NCBI GenBank assembly: GCA_002869065.1
Contig: PKTR01000003.1
Span: 276,891 to 340,890 of the forward strand
Source of the DNA: Hyphomicrobiales bacterium
Lineage (GTDB): Bacteria; Pseudomonadota; Alphaproteobacteria; Rhizobiales; Rhodobiaceae
Direction of reading: 5' to 3'
Length of the DNA: 64,000 nt
This document shows, piece after piece, positions 9,609 through 18,782 of the stretch. Under the pieces are notes generated by a model. It was not told the DNA's origin and did not search any database. It saw only the letters and a list, made by a program, of their open reading frames with translations. The stretch's first letter is position 1. Each line of letters opens with the position of its first letter. The translations under genes and the position numbers were made by a program.

Positions 9609-9929
9609 TTAGATTGGCATCTGCATGATCTGTTGGTAAGCCGCAATCACCTTGTCGCGTACCGACACCAGCGTTTCGAGGGCGAGTTCGGTTTCCGCCA
9701 CCGCGGTCACCACATCGACCACATCGGCCTTGTTCCCAAGCATCGCCATTTCCTTCGCCTCGGTCGCCGCACCGGTCTCCGCGACCCCCTGCACGGCCTC
9801 AGTGACCATCGAGGCGAAGTCGTTCTTGCCCTGCCCGGCCGCGGGCGTCTGAAGCCCTGCGCCCTGGCCCTGCGAACCGAGCCGCTGAACCGACGTATAG
9901 GCATTGGCGGCAATACTCGGGATCGTCAT
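9609..9929 (-). CDS. fliE: Flagellar hook-basal body protein FliE
   Basis: A 106-residue protein that joins the MS ring to the rod. It has no signal peptide, as expected for a type III substrate. The C-terminal half (FASMVTEAVQGVAETGAATE through LETLVSVRDKVIAAYQQIMQM) carries the conserved FliE signature. It is located between flgC and fliQ, the normal order. The start is ATG at 9929 with GAACAGACCC upstream. Confidence 0.93.
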   Translation of the reverse strand: MTIPSIAANAYTSVQRLGSQGQGAGLQTPAAGQGKNDFASMVTEAVQGVAETGAATEAKEMAMLGNKADVVDVVTAVAETELALETLVSVRDKVIAAYQQIMQMPI

Positions 9930-9997
9930 GGGTCTGTTCCTCGTTCTGTTCCGCCCGGCAACGCCCCGTCAGCCGGCTTGATCGCGTTCCGCGCTGC

Positions 9998-10408
9998 TTA
10001 ACCGCGCAGGATGTCCACCGTCCGCTGCAGCATCGAGCGGGTCGCGCGAATGACGTTCAGATTGGCCTGATAGCTGCGCTGCGCCTCGCCCATGTCGACC
10101 GTCTCGACCAGCCGGTTGACGTTCGGCATCTTGACGTAGCCATTGGCGTCGGCGGCCGGATGGCTCGGATCGAACCGCTGGTTGAAATCGCTCTTGTCGA
10201 GCGAGACCTTGCCGAGACGCACCGTGGTCGCCTCGAGCTCCTGATCCAGCCGCGCCTCGAAGGTGGGAATACGCCGCCGGTACGGATCGCCGTCCGGCGT
10301 CTTGGCGGTGGAGTCGGCATTGGCGATGTTTTCCGCGATCACGCGCATCCGGCCGCTCTGCGCCCGAAGCCCGCTTGCCGCCACCATCATCGACTTGAAG
10401 AAATCCAT
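9998..10408 (-). CDS. flgC: Flagellar basal-body rod protein FlgC
   Basis: A 136-residue proximal rod protein. The N-terminal rod motif GLRAQSGRMRVIAENIANADS and the C-terminal motif (VDMGEAQRSYQANLNVIRAT) identify FlgC. It is exported through the type III apparatus into the periplasmic rod. It is separated from flgB by an unusually long 130-base gap that contains a repeat element, although the two genes are normally almost contiguous. Confidence 0.95.
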   Translation of the reverse strand: MDFFKSMMVAASGLRAQSGRMRVIAENIANADSTAKTPDGDPYRRRIPTFEARLDQELEATTVRLGKVSLDKSDFNQRFDPSHPAADANGYVKMPNVNRLVETVDMGEAQRSYQANLNVIRATRSMLQRTVDILRG

Positions 10409-10437
10409 TCCGGCCTCGATCCGTTGTGCGACGAGCG

Positions 10438-10542
10438 CTAGAGCATTTTGCTTTCAGGTTGAAACCTCAAAATGCTCTATCCCTTTGTTTAACCGCATCT
10501 TTGTCGACGCCAATTGTTCCAATTGGCTGCACGATGCTCTAG
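10438..10542. repeat. CTAGAGCAT-bounded palindromic element between flgC and flgB
   Basis: A 105-bp element bounded by CTAGAGCAT (10438-10446) and its inverse ATGCTCTAG (10534-10542). Internally AGAGCATTTTG (10440-10450) pairs with CAAAATGCTCT (10468-10478) around AGGTT/AACCT, giving a long hairpin; a second dyad, CCAATTG-ttC-CAATTGG, lies near 10510-10526. This is a Hyphomicrobiales-type intergenic repeat. Its right end supplies the flgB stop codon TAG (10541-10539, minus strand). Confidence 0.7.
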
Positions 10543-10946
10543 GCGTTACGCGACAGCGCCGTCTTCAGCATCTTCAGGCTGCGCGTATAGAGCGCGGTCG
10601 CCGTCTGATATTCGAGCTGGTTCTGCGCCACCTTCATCATCTGCTCTTCGAGCACGACCTGATTGCCGTCCGGCGTCACGTCGTATTCCTTGACCTTGCG
10701 ATCCGCGAAGCGGCTGTCACCGGCAAGCGGCCCCGCCGCGATATGCCCGGCATGCGTCCGCGTCACCGCAACGCCGGACTTCGCCGCCGGCAATTGCTTT
10801 TCGAAATCGAGCGGCTTGAGGTCATAGGCCTGGTAGCCGGGCGTGTCCGCATTGGCGACGTTTTCCGACAGAACGCGCTGCCGCGCCTGGTGCCAGTCCA
10901 TCTTGGCGCGGATCGCCTTGAGGATCGGCAGATCGGTCAAAGACAT
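10539..10946 (-). CDS. flgB: Flagellar basal-body rod protein FlgB
   Basis: A 135-residue rod protein, first gene of its operon. The N-terminal motif (RQRVLSENVANADTPGYQAYD) and C-terminal motif (NQLEYQTATALYTRSLKMLKTAL) are those of FlgB. I place the start at ATG 10946 (MSLTDLP), preceded by AAAAAAGGGCGAACC, rather than at the upstream in-frame ATG 16 codons earlier. A perfect CtrA-type site lies 53-68 bases upstream of the start. Together with FlgC and FliE it builds the proximal rod. Confidence 0.94.
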   Translation of the reverse strand: MSLTDLPILKAIRAKMDWHQARQRVLSENVANADTPGYQAYDLKPLDFEKQLPAAKSGVAVTRTHAGHIAAGPLAGDSRFADRKVKEYDVTPDGNQVVLEEQMMKVAQNQLEYQTATALYTRSLKMLKTALSRNA

Positions 10947-10998
10947 GGTTCGCCCTTTTTTAGCCGCGTCGTGTCGGCACATACTGCCGGGCATATGG

Positions 10999-11014
10999 TT
11001 AACGACCTGTTAAC
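10999..11014. promoter_or_regulatory. Predicted CtrA-binding site (flgB / fliO-like)
   Basis: TTAA-CGACCTG-TTAAC matches the full CtrA consensus TTAA-N7-TTAAC. It lies in the divergent region between flgB (minus) and the fliO-like gene (plus), close to flgB. A further TTAA follows five bases later. Early flagellar operons are direct CtrA targets in Caulobacter; that it acts here is inferred. Confidence 0.65.
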
Positions 11015-11195
11015 GGCGTTAAGATTGCGCTAACCATGAATTTGGCGGGAAACCGCCATCGAAACCCGCCGAAAGGGGTGAATTTTTACCCTTTGTTCAG
11101 CTTTGAGCCGGCAGAAATTGCCTGCCGCCGTTAACTAGTAAACAATTGGCCGAAAGATTCGGCGGAACGGTCGGCGAGACGGGAGAAACACGCTC

Positions 11196-12809
11196 ATGAG
11201 CGACTGGCTTATGGATACCTTCGGCATGGACGCGGGATTTGCCCGCGGCATGCAATTCGTCATCGCCCTTGCAATCGTCTTTGCCCTCTTCGCTCTGCTT
11301 GTCTGGGGCCTGCGTCGTCTGCACGGCTCGCCATTCAAGGGCCACCGCGCCCGCCAGCCGCGTCTTGCGGTGATGGACCAGACCCATGTCGACACCCGCC
11401 GCCGCCTCGTTCTGGTCCGGCGCGACAATGTCGAGCATCTTCTGTTGATCGGCGGCCCGACCGACGTCGTTGTCGAACAGCACATCATCCGCGCCAAGGC
11501 CGTCGGCGCACCGCCGCGCGCCCCTTACGGCACTCAACCCGGAACAGGCGCCGCCGTAGCGACCGCCGCTGCAGCCGGCGCGGCCGCAGTCGCGGCATCC
11601 GCCGGCGATGCCGAGGAACCCGTCGCCGAAGAAGCCCCGGAGCCGGAGGTCGTCCAGCCGGCGGCAGAGCGCACCGCGACGGCACCGCTCGATACACCCG
11701 AAGACACCGCATCGCTCGCCGCGCACGGCCACGAACAGTCCCGTGCGGCAGAGCGCCAGAACAGGATGCGCCTGGGCGCGGCACCGCGTGCGGCCAAGAC
11801 CGCACTGGATGAAAAGATCGCCGAACGCCGTCAGCGCCGCCAGGAACGCGAGGCCGCGAGCACCCCGCGCCCGGCCGCCCGCGAGACAACCGCGCGCGAA
11901 ACGCGAGACGTCGCCCGCGTTGAATCCGCACGACCAAGCCGGGGTCCGGCAGCCCGCGCAGAGAGCCGCGACAACGGCGCCGGCGACGAACGCCGTTCGC
12001 TCTCCTCGTTCATGTCCGCGGCTGCGGCGGCCGGCGCCGCCGCGGGAGCCGGTGCGACCGCACTCGGCAAGCGGGCGCTCGCCAAGACAAAGGAGAATGG
12101 CAAGAACGCCGCCGAAGAGACGGCAGCCGCCGTGGAGGCCGCGCCGATCATCGAAGTGTCGGCGCCGGAAGTCACGACACCCGAAGTCTCGGCGCCCGAA
12201 CCCGTTGCGGCGGAAACCGGCCCGCGCGAACCGATGGTCGAAACACCAAAGGAAGCCGCGCCGGAAATCAGCGTCCAGCCGGCCGCGGCCAAAGACGCTG
12301 CAGCCGACAGCGGCAGCCTTGCCGGTGTCACCCCGGCCAGCACCAGGGCACCGGCCGAGCCGGCGTGGCTGGTCGAGTTGCAGCAAGGCCTCGACGAGGA
12401 ACTCTCCGGCGAAGCCGAAGAACCGGCGGCCAGCGACGACCGGGTGGAACCGAGCTTCGCGACGACCGATACCGCGACCGACGAGGCCAAGGACGAGGCC
12501 GAGAGCTCGCCCGCCGATGAGCCGGAAGCAGCGGAACCGAAGGTCGATGACGACGTCGAAAGCGCCCTTGCCGAGGCCTTCGATCTGACACCGGACGAAC
12601 CAGTCTCCGGAGATGCCCCGGAAGCGACCGAAGACGCCGGCGAGGAAACGGCTGAAGAAGCCCCTGTCGATGCCGAAGAAGGCTCTTCGGAACCGGCCGA
12701 AAGCGACGCGGAGCCCGCCACCGCTGAGGAGGAAAGGGCCCCCGCCGGCGACGAAATCGAAGACGAAATGGCCAAGCTGCTCAGCGAGTTGACCGGAAAG
12801 CAGGACTGA
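11196..12809 (+). CDS. fliO: FliO-domain protein with long acidic tail
   Basis: A 537-residue protein. One membrane segment (about residues 18-42, GMQFVIALAIVFALFALLVW) is followed by the FliO domain (about 50-105) with RRRLVLVRRDNVEHLLLIGG. The remaining 400 or so residues are low-complexity Ala/Glu/Pro, strongly acidic towards the end, and look disordered. FliO helps assemble the FliPQR export pore. Most FliO proteins are 100-250 residues, so the tail is an extension. The stop overlaps the fliP start (TGATG), supporting the assignment. Confidence 0.75.
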   Translation: MSDWLMDTFGMDAGFARGMQFVIALAIVFALFALLVWGLRRLHGSPFKGHRARQPRLAVMDQTHVDTRRRLVLVRRDNVEHLLLIGGPTDVVVEQHIIRAKAVGAPPRAPYGTQPGTGAAVATAAAAGAAAVAASAGDAEEPVAEEAPEPEVVQPAAERTATAPLDTPEDTASLAAHGHEQSRAAERQNRMRLGAAPRAAKTALDEKIAERRQRRQEREAASTPRPAARETTARETRDVARVESARPSRGPAARAESRDNGAGDERRSLSSFMSAAAAAGAAAGAGATALGKRALAKTKENGKNAAEETAAAVEAAPIIEVSAPEVTTPEVSAPEPVAAETGPREPMVETPKEAAPEISVQPAAAKDAAADSGSLAGVTPASTRAPAEPAWLVELQQGLDEELSGEAEEPAASDDRVEPSFATTDTATDEAKDEAESSPADEPEAAEPKVDDDVESALAEAFDLTPDEPVSGDAPEATEDAGEETAEEAPVDAEEGSSEPAESDAEPATAEEERAPAGDEIEDEMAKLLSELTGKQD

Positions 12810-13642
12810 TGCTCCGACGCGTGCTCGGCGCGCGCCGACGCTTGTTCAGCAACGGCGCAGATCTGTGTCGACCGGTGCCGGCCACGCCGCCGACACGCCG
12901 TGCATTGCCGATTTTCGTCCTCGTTTTTGCCGTCTCGGCGCTTGCCTTCGCCGCGATCATGGCGGCACCGGCGCTGGCCCAGGATGTACGTATCGATTTC
13001 GGTGAGGGAACCGGCCTAACGCAGCGCGCGGTGCAGCTGATCGCGCTGTTGACGGTGCTCAGCCTGGCACCGTCGATCCTCGTCATGGTGACGAGCTTCA
13101 CCCGCATCATCGTCGTGCTGTCGCTGCTGCGTTCGGCCATCGGCCTGCAGACCGCCCCGCCCAACTCGGTGATGATCTCGCTGGCGCTGTTCCTCACCGC
13201 CTTCGTGATGATGCCGACCTTCCAGACGGCGTACGATCAGGGCATTGCCCCGCTGATCGATGGCACGATCGAGCTCGACCAGGCCTTCGAGCGTTCCTCG
13301 GAGCCATTCCACGCTTTCATGCGCGAGCATGTGCGCGAGAAAGACCTCGCAATGTTCGTCGAAATGTCGAATGAGCCGGCGCCCGAAACCCCGGAGGCGA
13401 TCAGCCTGCGTATCCTCGTGCCCGCCTTCATGATCAGCGAGCTGCGGCGCGCCTTTGAAATCGGCTTCCTGCTCTACCTGCCGTTTCTCATCATCGACCT
13501 GGTGATCGCATCCGTGCTGATGTCGATGGGCATGATGATGCTGCCGCCGGTGGTGATCTCACTGCCCTTCAAGCTGATCTTTTTCGTGCTTGTCGACGGC
13601 TGGAGCCTGGTCGCAGGCAGCCTGATCCGCAGCTTCGGATAG
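12809..13642 (+). CDS. fliP: Flagellar export apparatus protein FliP
   Basis: A 277-residue core pore protein of the flagellar type III export apparatus. An N-terminal cleavable signal (about residues 30-55, ending APALAQD) precedes the conserved body: MVTSFTRIIVVLSLLRSAIG, the periplasmic loop, and the C-terminal PFLIIDLVIASVLMSMGMMM. It is translationally coupled to the fliO-like gene by TGATG and ends convergently to the TPR-protein gene. The signal region is longer than usual because of about 30 extra residues at the start; a later start is possible but no better ATG was found. Confidence 0.95.
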   Translation: MLRRVLGARRRLFSNGADLCRPVPATPPTRRALPIFVLVFAVSALAFAAIMAAPALAQDVRIDFGEGTGLTQRAVQLIALLTVLSLAPSILVMVTSFTRIIVVLSLLRSAIGLQTAPPNSVMISLALFLTAFVMMPTFQTAYDQGIAPLIDGTIELDQAFERSSEPFHAFMREHVREKDLAMFVEMSNEPAPETPEAISLRILVPAFMISELRRAFEIGFLLYLPFLIIDLVIASVLMSMGMMMLPPVVISLPFKLIFFVLVDGWSLVAGSLIRSFG

Positions 13643-13711
13643 GTCATCGCGCGCAGCCCGGCTGACGGATCACGGCTCATCGGAGGCGAAGGTAAGCGGG
13701 AAATCTCGCGA

Positions 13712-16700
13712 TCAGGAGGCGGCTGGATCGGGCTTCGCCGGCGCGTCGGCTGCCGCGGCATCGACACCCTCGGCCGCTTGCTCAGCGGGAGCGTCACCAG
13801 CTGGTGCTTCATCGGCCTTGCTGACCGCATCCTTCGCAGCCCCCGGCAATTCGTCGTGCTCATGCTTCATGTAATGCTTGCGGTATTCCTCAAGGAACCC
13901 TTCAAGCGTGTCGATCGACGCGATCTTGCTGGCGATCTCGGCAAACTCGACCGTGCTGCCGCCATCCTCGATCGGCCGCGTCACCACATCAAAGGCATGA
14001 GCGTGCTCGCTGTCGGCGAGCTTGGTCGAGAACTTCGAGCGCAGACGGTCGAGGCTCAGTTGATCGTCGGCCTGCGAATAGGCAATGGCGGCGCGCAGAA
14101 CATCGATCCGTTCCTGCTCGCTGAACGGCGCCGGATCGGCCCAGCGCTGCCCCTGCATGGCCTCAAGCTGTTCGCCCGCCTCGCGCCAGTGGCCAGCATC
14201 CCACATGATATCGGCGCGCAACCGCTCGATGTCCGGCCCTTGTAGCGACGCGATCAGATCGAGCGCGCGATTGACCCGTTTGGTGGCAGCAAGAGCGCGG
14301 GCCTCGACAACCCGGCGCTGCCGGTCGAGCGGCCCCGGAAGACGCGCCTGACGGGTCCGGCTGAGCACACCGAGTGCCCGTTCCGGCTTGCGGTCGAGCA
14401 GATAGACAAGGCCGAGATCGGCGGCGATCTGTGCGCGCGCCACGCCCTTGAGCCGGTTGTCGACCTGATGCTGCAGCAATTCGGCCGCCTGATCGAGCAG
14501 GTCGACATCGATCAGGCGTTCCGCCAGATCGCGCACCATCTCGTCACCGCGCCGGCCGATCGGGGTCAACTCGCGGAAATCATAGTAGAGCGTCAGCGCG
14601 TTGATCGGCGACATGTCGTCGGCCTTGTGATCGAGGAACAGCGACGCGAACACCGCCGACATCTCGTCCTGCACAAGCCGCGACGTCTCGGCGTCGGGGG
14701 CAGCGATGATCGCCGTCTTCATAGCCTCGAAAGCACGGCGGTAGTTGCCGTTCTCCGCGCTTGCCTGTGCCAGGAAACGCAGCACCTGCAGTTCGACCTC
14801 GTCGCCACGCCAGCGGATTGCCAGCTTCTCGAGAGCGTCCGAGGCCTCCTTGGCGTCGAGCTTCCCCTCGCGATGACGGATGCGAAGCGCGCGATACTGG
14901 GCTTCCGCCGCATCGGCGTTGAAGGTTCCCTTGCCGACCCGGTCATACAACGCCAGCGCCTCGTCGACCCGGCCCGACGCATCGGCAACACGACCGCGCA
15001 GGACATCGTAACGGCCAAGGTGGGTCGGATCGAGGTGTTCGGGGAGCAATTCGGCAAGGTATTCATCGGCCGCGCCGAAATCGTTCAGCTCGATGGCGCT
15101 TTTCGTCGCCGCGAGCGTGAATTCGTTCTGCAGGTCGATGGGATAGCCGCCGAACACCGATTGCGAAAGCGGCGCGGTTTCCCGCGCCGTCTTCCAGTCG
15201 CCCGACTTGACCGCGGCGATGGTCCGCCAGAAAGCCGCATCCGGGTTTTTGTCGAGCGCCTGCTTGAACAGGTGTGCATGCGCGTCCTTTGGCCGGTCGA
15301 CAAGCGTTTCGGCCGCCCCCAGCAGCACCGAAAAGGACGGATCGAGCTCTCTCTTCGGATCGGCGTTCAGGACCGCCTTGAGCACGGCAAGCGATTCATA
15401 CGGCATCCGCTCCGCAAGAAAGAAGCGCGCCAAATCGAGCCGGCGCTGATTGCGTTCCTTCTCCGAGGCATCGACGATCGCCTCCTGCAACTGGTTCAGG
15501 CGATGGCGGTATTCGATCGGGTTGAGGCGGTGGACGGAAATCTCGAGCATGCTCTCGGGTTCGACTTCCCGCCCCTCCATCTGGAGTGCGACCAGCGAAC
15601 CGAGGCTATTCTCGAAATCGTTGCTCGACAGGGTGAGGCCGCGCCCGCGCCCGACCTCGATGGCATCGTCCTCCGCCGAAACGACGAGGTCGTCGGCAAA
15701 CCCGACAAGCGCCACGCCATGCGCCGACGGCAACGTCGCGAGATCGACGAAGCGATGCGGCTTGAACAGGCCGCGTGCCGGACCGTAGCCGGTAACGACA
15801 TGGATGCGGTCGCCAACGACCGGGTCGTCGAGCTTATGAACCTGACCTGCCTGCGGGAATGGGATCTTCAGGATGGCGCCGCCGGTGCTCGAAACGCTAC
15901 GTGCAATCTGCAGCGGCCGCGACGGTTCGAGGACGATGTCGCCGATGGTCACGAGCCAGGCATTGCCATCGATCCCGATCGTGGTCAGCAGCGGATCCTT
16001 GAGTTCGATCCGCAACGCCTGTGCCCCGCCCGAACGTGAGACCGACAGATCAAGCGCCTGCGGTCCGAGCGCGGTTCGAATGGCGCGGGTATCCATCGGC
16101 ACCGGCGTGTCGAACACCATCCACAAATGTTTGCCGCGCCGGAACGTCGCCGCCGCGACCGGTTCGGGGAACGGGAACGTCATCCGCACCGTATTGCCGA
16201 TCCGGCGCGCTTCGACGCGGATGAAATTGCCCTTGCGCTCACGCACCACCGGAAGAGCTTCCGGGTTGGTCGAAAGATAAGGCGGCGGCGGCAACGCGGA
16301 CTTCTGTGCCGGAGCATTCTCACTCTCCGCCTCGGCCTCCGGCGCCTGTGCAACATTCTCGGGCGCCGGCTCCGCGCCGGCATCGGCCTGTTCGCCAGGA
16401 CCGCCCAGCGCAGCCGGCATCGGCGGCAGCTTGGTGGTCTTCGTGTTTTGGCTGTTTGCGCCCGTATCGCCACCGGCTGTCTGCGGTGTGCCCGAGTTCG
16501 TCGGCGGAATAATGATCTCGTCGGCCGGCGCACCCTGCGGACGGAGCGCCTGCTTCACCGCTTCGGCCGCCGGATTGAGCGGCAGATCGGAGACACCGGT
16601 CAGGTCGACAACGTAAGAGCCTTCCTCACGGAAGGCCCGTATACCGGTTTCCGGACCAACGGTGAGATCGACGGAAAGGCCCTTTCCCGTTTCCCGCGCC

Positions 16701-17446
16701 GCGACCTCGACGAGACCGCGCGGCGGCTGTGCCCGCACAAGCGACAGATCGATATCGGCGAAACGGTCGAAATCGATGGTAATGGTCTTGCCGTCACGGG
16801 CGAATTTCGCGCCGAACGGTTTGTCCCACTCGAAGGTCAGCCGGGTGAAGGTCGGCGCTTCGGCAGCATGAAAGACGAGGGTCGCCTTGTCTTCCTTGGC
16901 CTGACGCAGATGTTCGGCCGCCTCCGCGCGTTCCAGCGCTTCCTTGGCGCGCTGCGCCAGTTCGGCGATGACGTCCGCGGGGAGCGGCGGCGGATTGCCC
17001 GCCCACCGCGCCGGCAAAAGGTCGATGAACAGCTTTTCGCCGGCATCCATCAAATTGACCCGGACACCGCGCTTCAATGCAAGCCGCAGGGCGCTGCCAT
17101 CGGGGTCGGAGCGGGCAATGGAAATGTAGTCCGGCAAGGTGATCGGCGCCTGGTCGACCTGCGCTGCGACCGGCTCCTCGAAAGCGACGACGAGCACGCC
17201 ATTGGCTGTTTTCGAGGTGTATTTCGGCAGCAATGCCCGACCCTTGAAGGTCAGGACGATACGCCCGAAGCCGGGTTCCACACTCACCGCGACATTGGCG
17301 GGCGCCGGCTCGGCAGCCGCCTTGTCGGCGGCAATGGGAAGCGCCAGAACCAGCAATGACAGGAAGACAACCGTCATCGCGCGCGCCATCGACGCGCGGA
17401 TCACCCCCAGGTGGGGTACGGGACGGGCCTTCCTTCGCCTGCTCAT
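13712..17446 (-). CDS. Large periplasmic AMIN-like/TPR protein of the flagellar cluster
   Basis: A 1244-residue secreted protein. The signal peptide starts at about residue 20 (MARAMTVVFLSLLVLALPI). Residues 45-140 and 180-280 look like AMIN-type beta domains (VEPGFGRIVLTFKG). A Pro/Ala/Glu-rich linker lies around 290-380, another beta-rich section around 390-620, and tetratricopeptide-like helices fill about 640-1180. The C-terminal 50 residues are Ala/Pro/Glu-rich. It follows fliL-fliM-DUF6468-motE-like on the same strand, where other Hyphomicrobiales carry a similar TPR protein, so a role around the motor is inferred. It is not MotC by size or sequence that I can recognise. Confidence 0.6.
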   Translation of the reverse strand: MSRRRKARPVPHLGVIRASMARAMTVVFLSLLVLALPIAADKAAAEPAPANVAVSVEPGFGRIVLTFKGRALLPKYTSKTANGVLVVAFEEPVAAQVDQAPITLPDYISIARSDPDGSALRLALKRGVRVNLMDAGEKLFIDLLPARWAGNPPPLPADVIAELAQRAKEALERAEAAEHLRQAKEDKATLVFHAAEAPTFTRLTFEWDKPFGAKFARDGKTITIDFDRFADIDLSLVRAQPPRGLVEVAARETGKGLSVDLTVGPETGIRAFREEGSYVVDLTGVSDLPLNPAAEAVKQALRPQGAPADEIIIPPTNSGTPQTAGGDTGANSQNTKTTKLPPMPAALGGPGEQADAGAEPAPENVAQAPEAEAESENAPAQKSALPPPPYLSTNPEALPVVRERKGNFIRVEARRIGNTVRMTFPFPEPVAAATFRRGKHLWMVFDTPVPMDTRAIRTALGPQALDLSVSRSGGAQALRIELKDPLLTTIGIDGNAWLVTIGDIVLEPSRPLQIARSVSSTGGAILKIPFPQAGQVHKLDDPVVGDRIHVVTGYGPARGLFKPHRFVDLATLPSAHGVALVGFADDLVVSAEDDAIEVGRGRGLTLSSNDFENSLGSLVALQMEGREVEPESMLEISVHRLNPIEYRHRLNQLQEAIVDASEKERNQRRLDLARFFLAERMPYESLAVLKAVLNADPKRELDPSFSVLLGAAETLVDRPKDAHAHLFKQALDKNPDAAFWRTIAAVKSGDWKTARETAPLSQSVFGGYPIDLQNEFTLAATKSAIELNDFGAADEYLAELLPEHLDPTHLGRYDVLRGRVADASGRVDEALALYDRVGKGTFNADAAEAQYRALRIRHREGKLDAKEASDALEKLAIRWRGDEVELQVLRFLAQASAENGNYRRAFEAMKTAIIAAPDAETSRLVQDEMSAVFASLFLDHKADDMSPINALTLYYDFRELTPIGRRGDEMVRDLAERLIDVDLLDQAAELLQHQVDNRLKGVARAQIAADLGLVYLLDRKPERALGVLSRTRQARLPGPLDRQRRVVEARALAATKRVNRALDLIASLQGPDIERLRADIMWDAGHWREAGEQLEAMQGQRWADPAPFSEQERIDVLRAAIAYSQADDQLSLDRLRSKFSTKLADSEHAHAFDVVTRPIEDGGSTVEFAEIASKIASIDTLEGFLEEYRKHYMKHEHDELPGAAKDAVSKADEAPAGDAPAEQAAEGVDAAAADAPAKPDPAAS

Positions 17447-17565
17447 CCTTCAACTCTCCGGTCGATCGCAGACTAGACCGACCAGTTTAATAGGCTGTTA
17501 CTTGCCGGGATATTGCGAAAGCCAGTCGTTCCAGCCGGGTCAGATGCCAACGGCCGGCCGGCCAC

Positions 17566-18303
17566 TCAGTTCGTCTTGCGCCCTTCGATCTTGGGCAACG
17601 CGCCGCGCGCGGGATCTTCCATCGCCGTCTTCGTCTCGATATTGGCGAGCGCGACCGTCAGCCGTTCCGCGGCTTCCGGCGACATGCGCGCCATCACGTC
17701 GGCAAGTTTGCGCGGGCTCATCTGCTTGGCGATCGGCAACAGGACTCCGATGTCGAGGCGGTCGAAGACGCGGGCCGCCGACTTTGCTTTCATCGACTCG
17801 TACATCTTGACGAGATCGGCAAGCTTGGCCGCCTTTTCCTTTTCCTTCTTCTCGACCGCCGTACCGATCTTGGTTTCCAGCGTCTTCAATTCGGCGATGC
17901 GCTTTTCCAGCCGCGCCTCCGCCGCCTTCAGCAACTGCTCACGCAGATCGAGTTCGTCCTGGCGTTTTTCGAGCATCTTGCGGCGATCGCCGAGCCGCTC
18001 GAGCACGGCCTTCTCCGATTTCGAACCGGCGTTGAGGTCGATCACCGACCCGCTCCGCTTCGGCTCGTCGGATTCGGTCGCGGCAGCCGCCGTCTTGTCG
18101 GCACCTTCCGCACCGGCCTCGGCCGGCTTGCCATCAGCAGCGGCGGCTTCCTTACCGTCAGCCGCAGTGTCGGCCGGCTGTTCCTGCGCGATCGCCGCGT
18201 CCGGCAACAGGATATACCCGCCGTCGAACACCAGGCCGATCGTCTTGAGGACGGCCAGCACGCCGCCGGCCATGATAACGATGGGAAGGAGCCGCAACCG
18301 CAT
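17566..18303 (-). CDS. MotE/FlbB-like protein with MgtE N-domain
   Basis: A 245-residue protein with an N-terminal membrane anchor (about residues 5-22), an Ala/Asp-rich linker, a coiled coil at about 90-160, and a C-terminal domain of MgtE-N type (DRLDIGVLLPIAKQMSPRKLADVMARMSPE). Proteins of this type (MotE or FlbB) act as periplasmic motor scaffolds in other bacteria. The start is ATG at 18303, whose A is shared with the upstream TGA (TGATG), so it is translationally coupled to DUF6468. The role in motility is inferred from position. Confidence 0.7.
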   Translation of the reverse strand: MRLRLLPIVIMAGGVLAVLKTIGLVFDGGYILLPDAAIAQEQPADTAADGKEAAAADGKPAEAGAEGADKTAAAATESDEPKRSGSVIDLNAGSKSEKAVLERLGDRRKMLEKRQDELDLREQLLKAAEARLEKRIAELKTLETKIGTAVEKKEKEKAAKLADLVKMYESMKAKSAARVFDRLDIGVLLPIAKQMSPRKLADVMARMSPEAAERLTVALANIETKTAMEDPARGALPKIEGRKTN

Positions 18304-18782
18304 CACGCTGCCCGACCTTCTTTCTGTGCCCGCAGTTCGCGCAGCCGCGCCGTGGCCACTTCAACCTCTTCGCGCAGACCGAGCGTCGTCTCGCCGCGAT
18401 CCGTATTCGCCGCGACATGCTCGCGCCGCGCGACCTGTTCGCGGGTCGCCGGCCGCGCCGCCTGGGCGATTTCGGAAATCCGCTTCAAGACCGCCTCGCC
18501 ATCGGACAGGCGCGCATCGATTTCGGCCGACATCTTCTCGGCTTCAGCAAAACGCTGACCGAGCGTACGGTCGCATTCCGACGCCGTCGCCTTCAGCCCG
18601 ACGATCGCCCGCTCGGCGATCTCGGTCGCCGTCAGCAGTTCCGAAATCGTCGCCTTGAGGACTTCCTCATCGGCATGCAGACCCTTCAGCCGGCGATTGA
18701 GAATGATGCAGTAGCCGATCGTCAGCACCAGCAGAACCGTAACCAACCCTTCGACAATAAAACCTAGAGACAGCGTGCTCAT
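18303..18782 (-). CDS. DUF6468 domain protein
   Basis: A 159-residue protein with an N-terminal membrane helix (about residues 8-28, IVEGLVTVLLVLTIGYCIIL) followed by a coiled-coil region (ILNRRLKGLHADEEVLKATI). This matches the DUF6468 family that sits between fliM and the MgtE-N gene in alphaproteobacterial flagellar clusters. The start overlaps the fliM stop (ATGA) and the stop overlaps the next start (TGATG). The precise function is unknown; coupling to fliM suggests a motor-associated membrane protein. Confidence 0.8.
   Translation of the reverse strand: MSTLSLGFIVEGLVTVLLVLTIGYCIILNRRLKGLHADEEVLKATISELLTATEIAERAIVGLKATASECDRTLGQRFAEAEKMSAEIDARLSDGEAVLKRISEIAQAARPATREQVARREHVAANTDRGETTLGLREEVEVATARLRELRAQKEGRAA

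Noticed and set aside
11097-12386. A Gly/Cys/Arg-rich open frame antisense to the fliO-like gene
   Set aside because: It arises from the Ala/Glu-rich low-complexity tail on the plus strand. The fliO-like gene has the FliO domain and is coupled to fliP.
13712-17446. Identification of the large TPR protein as MotC
   Set aside because: MotC is far smaller and lies with motB; only location near the motor genes is shared.
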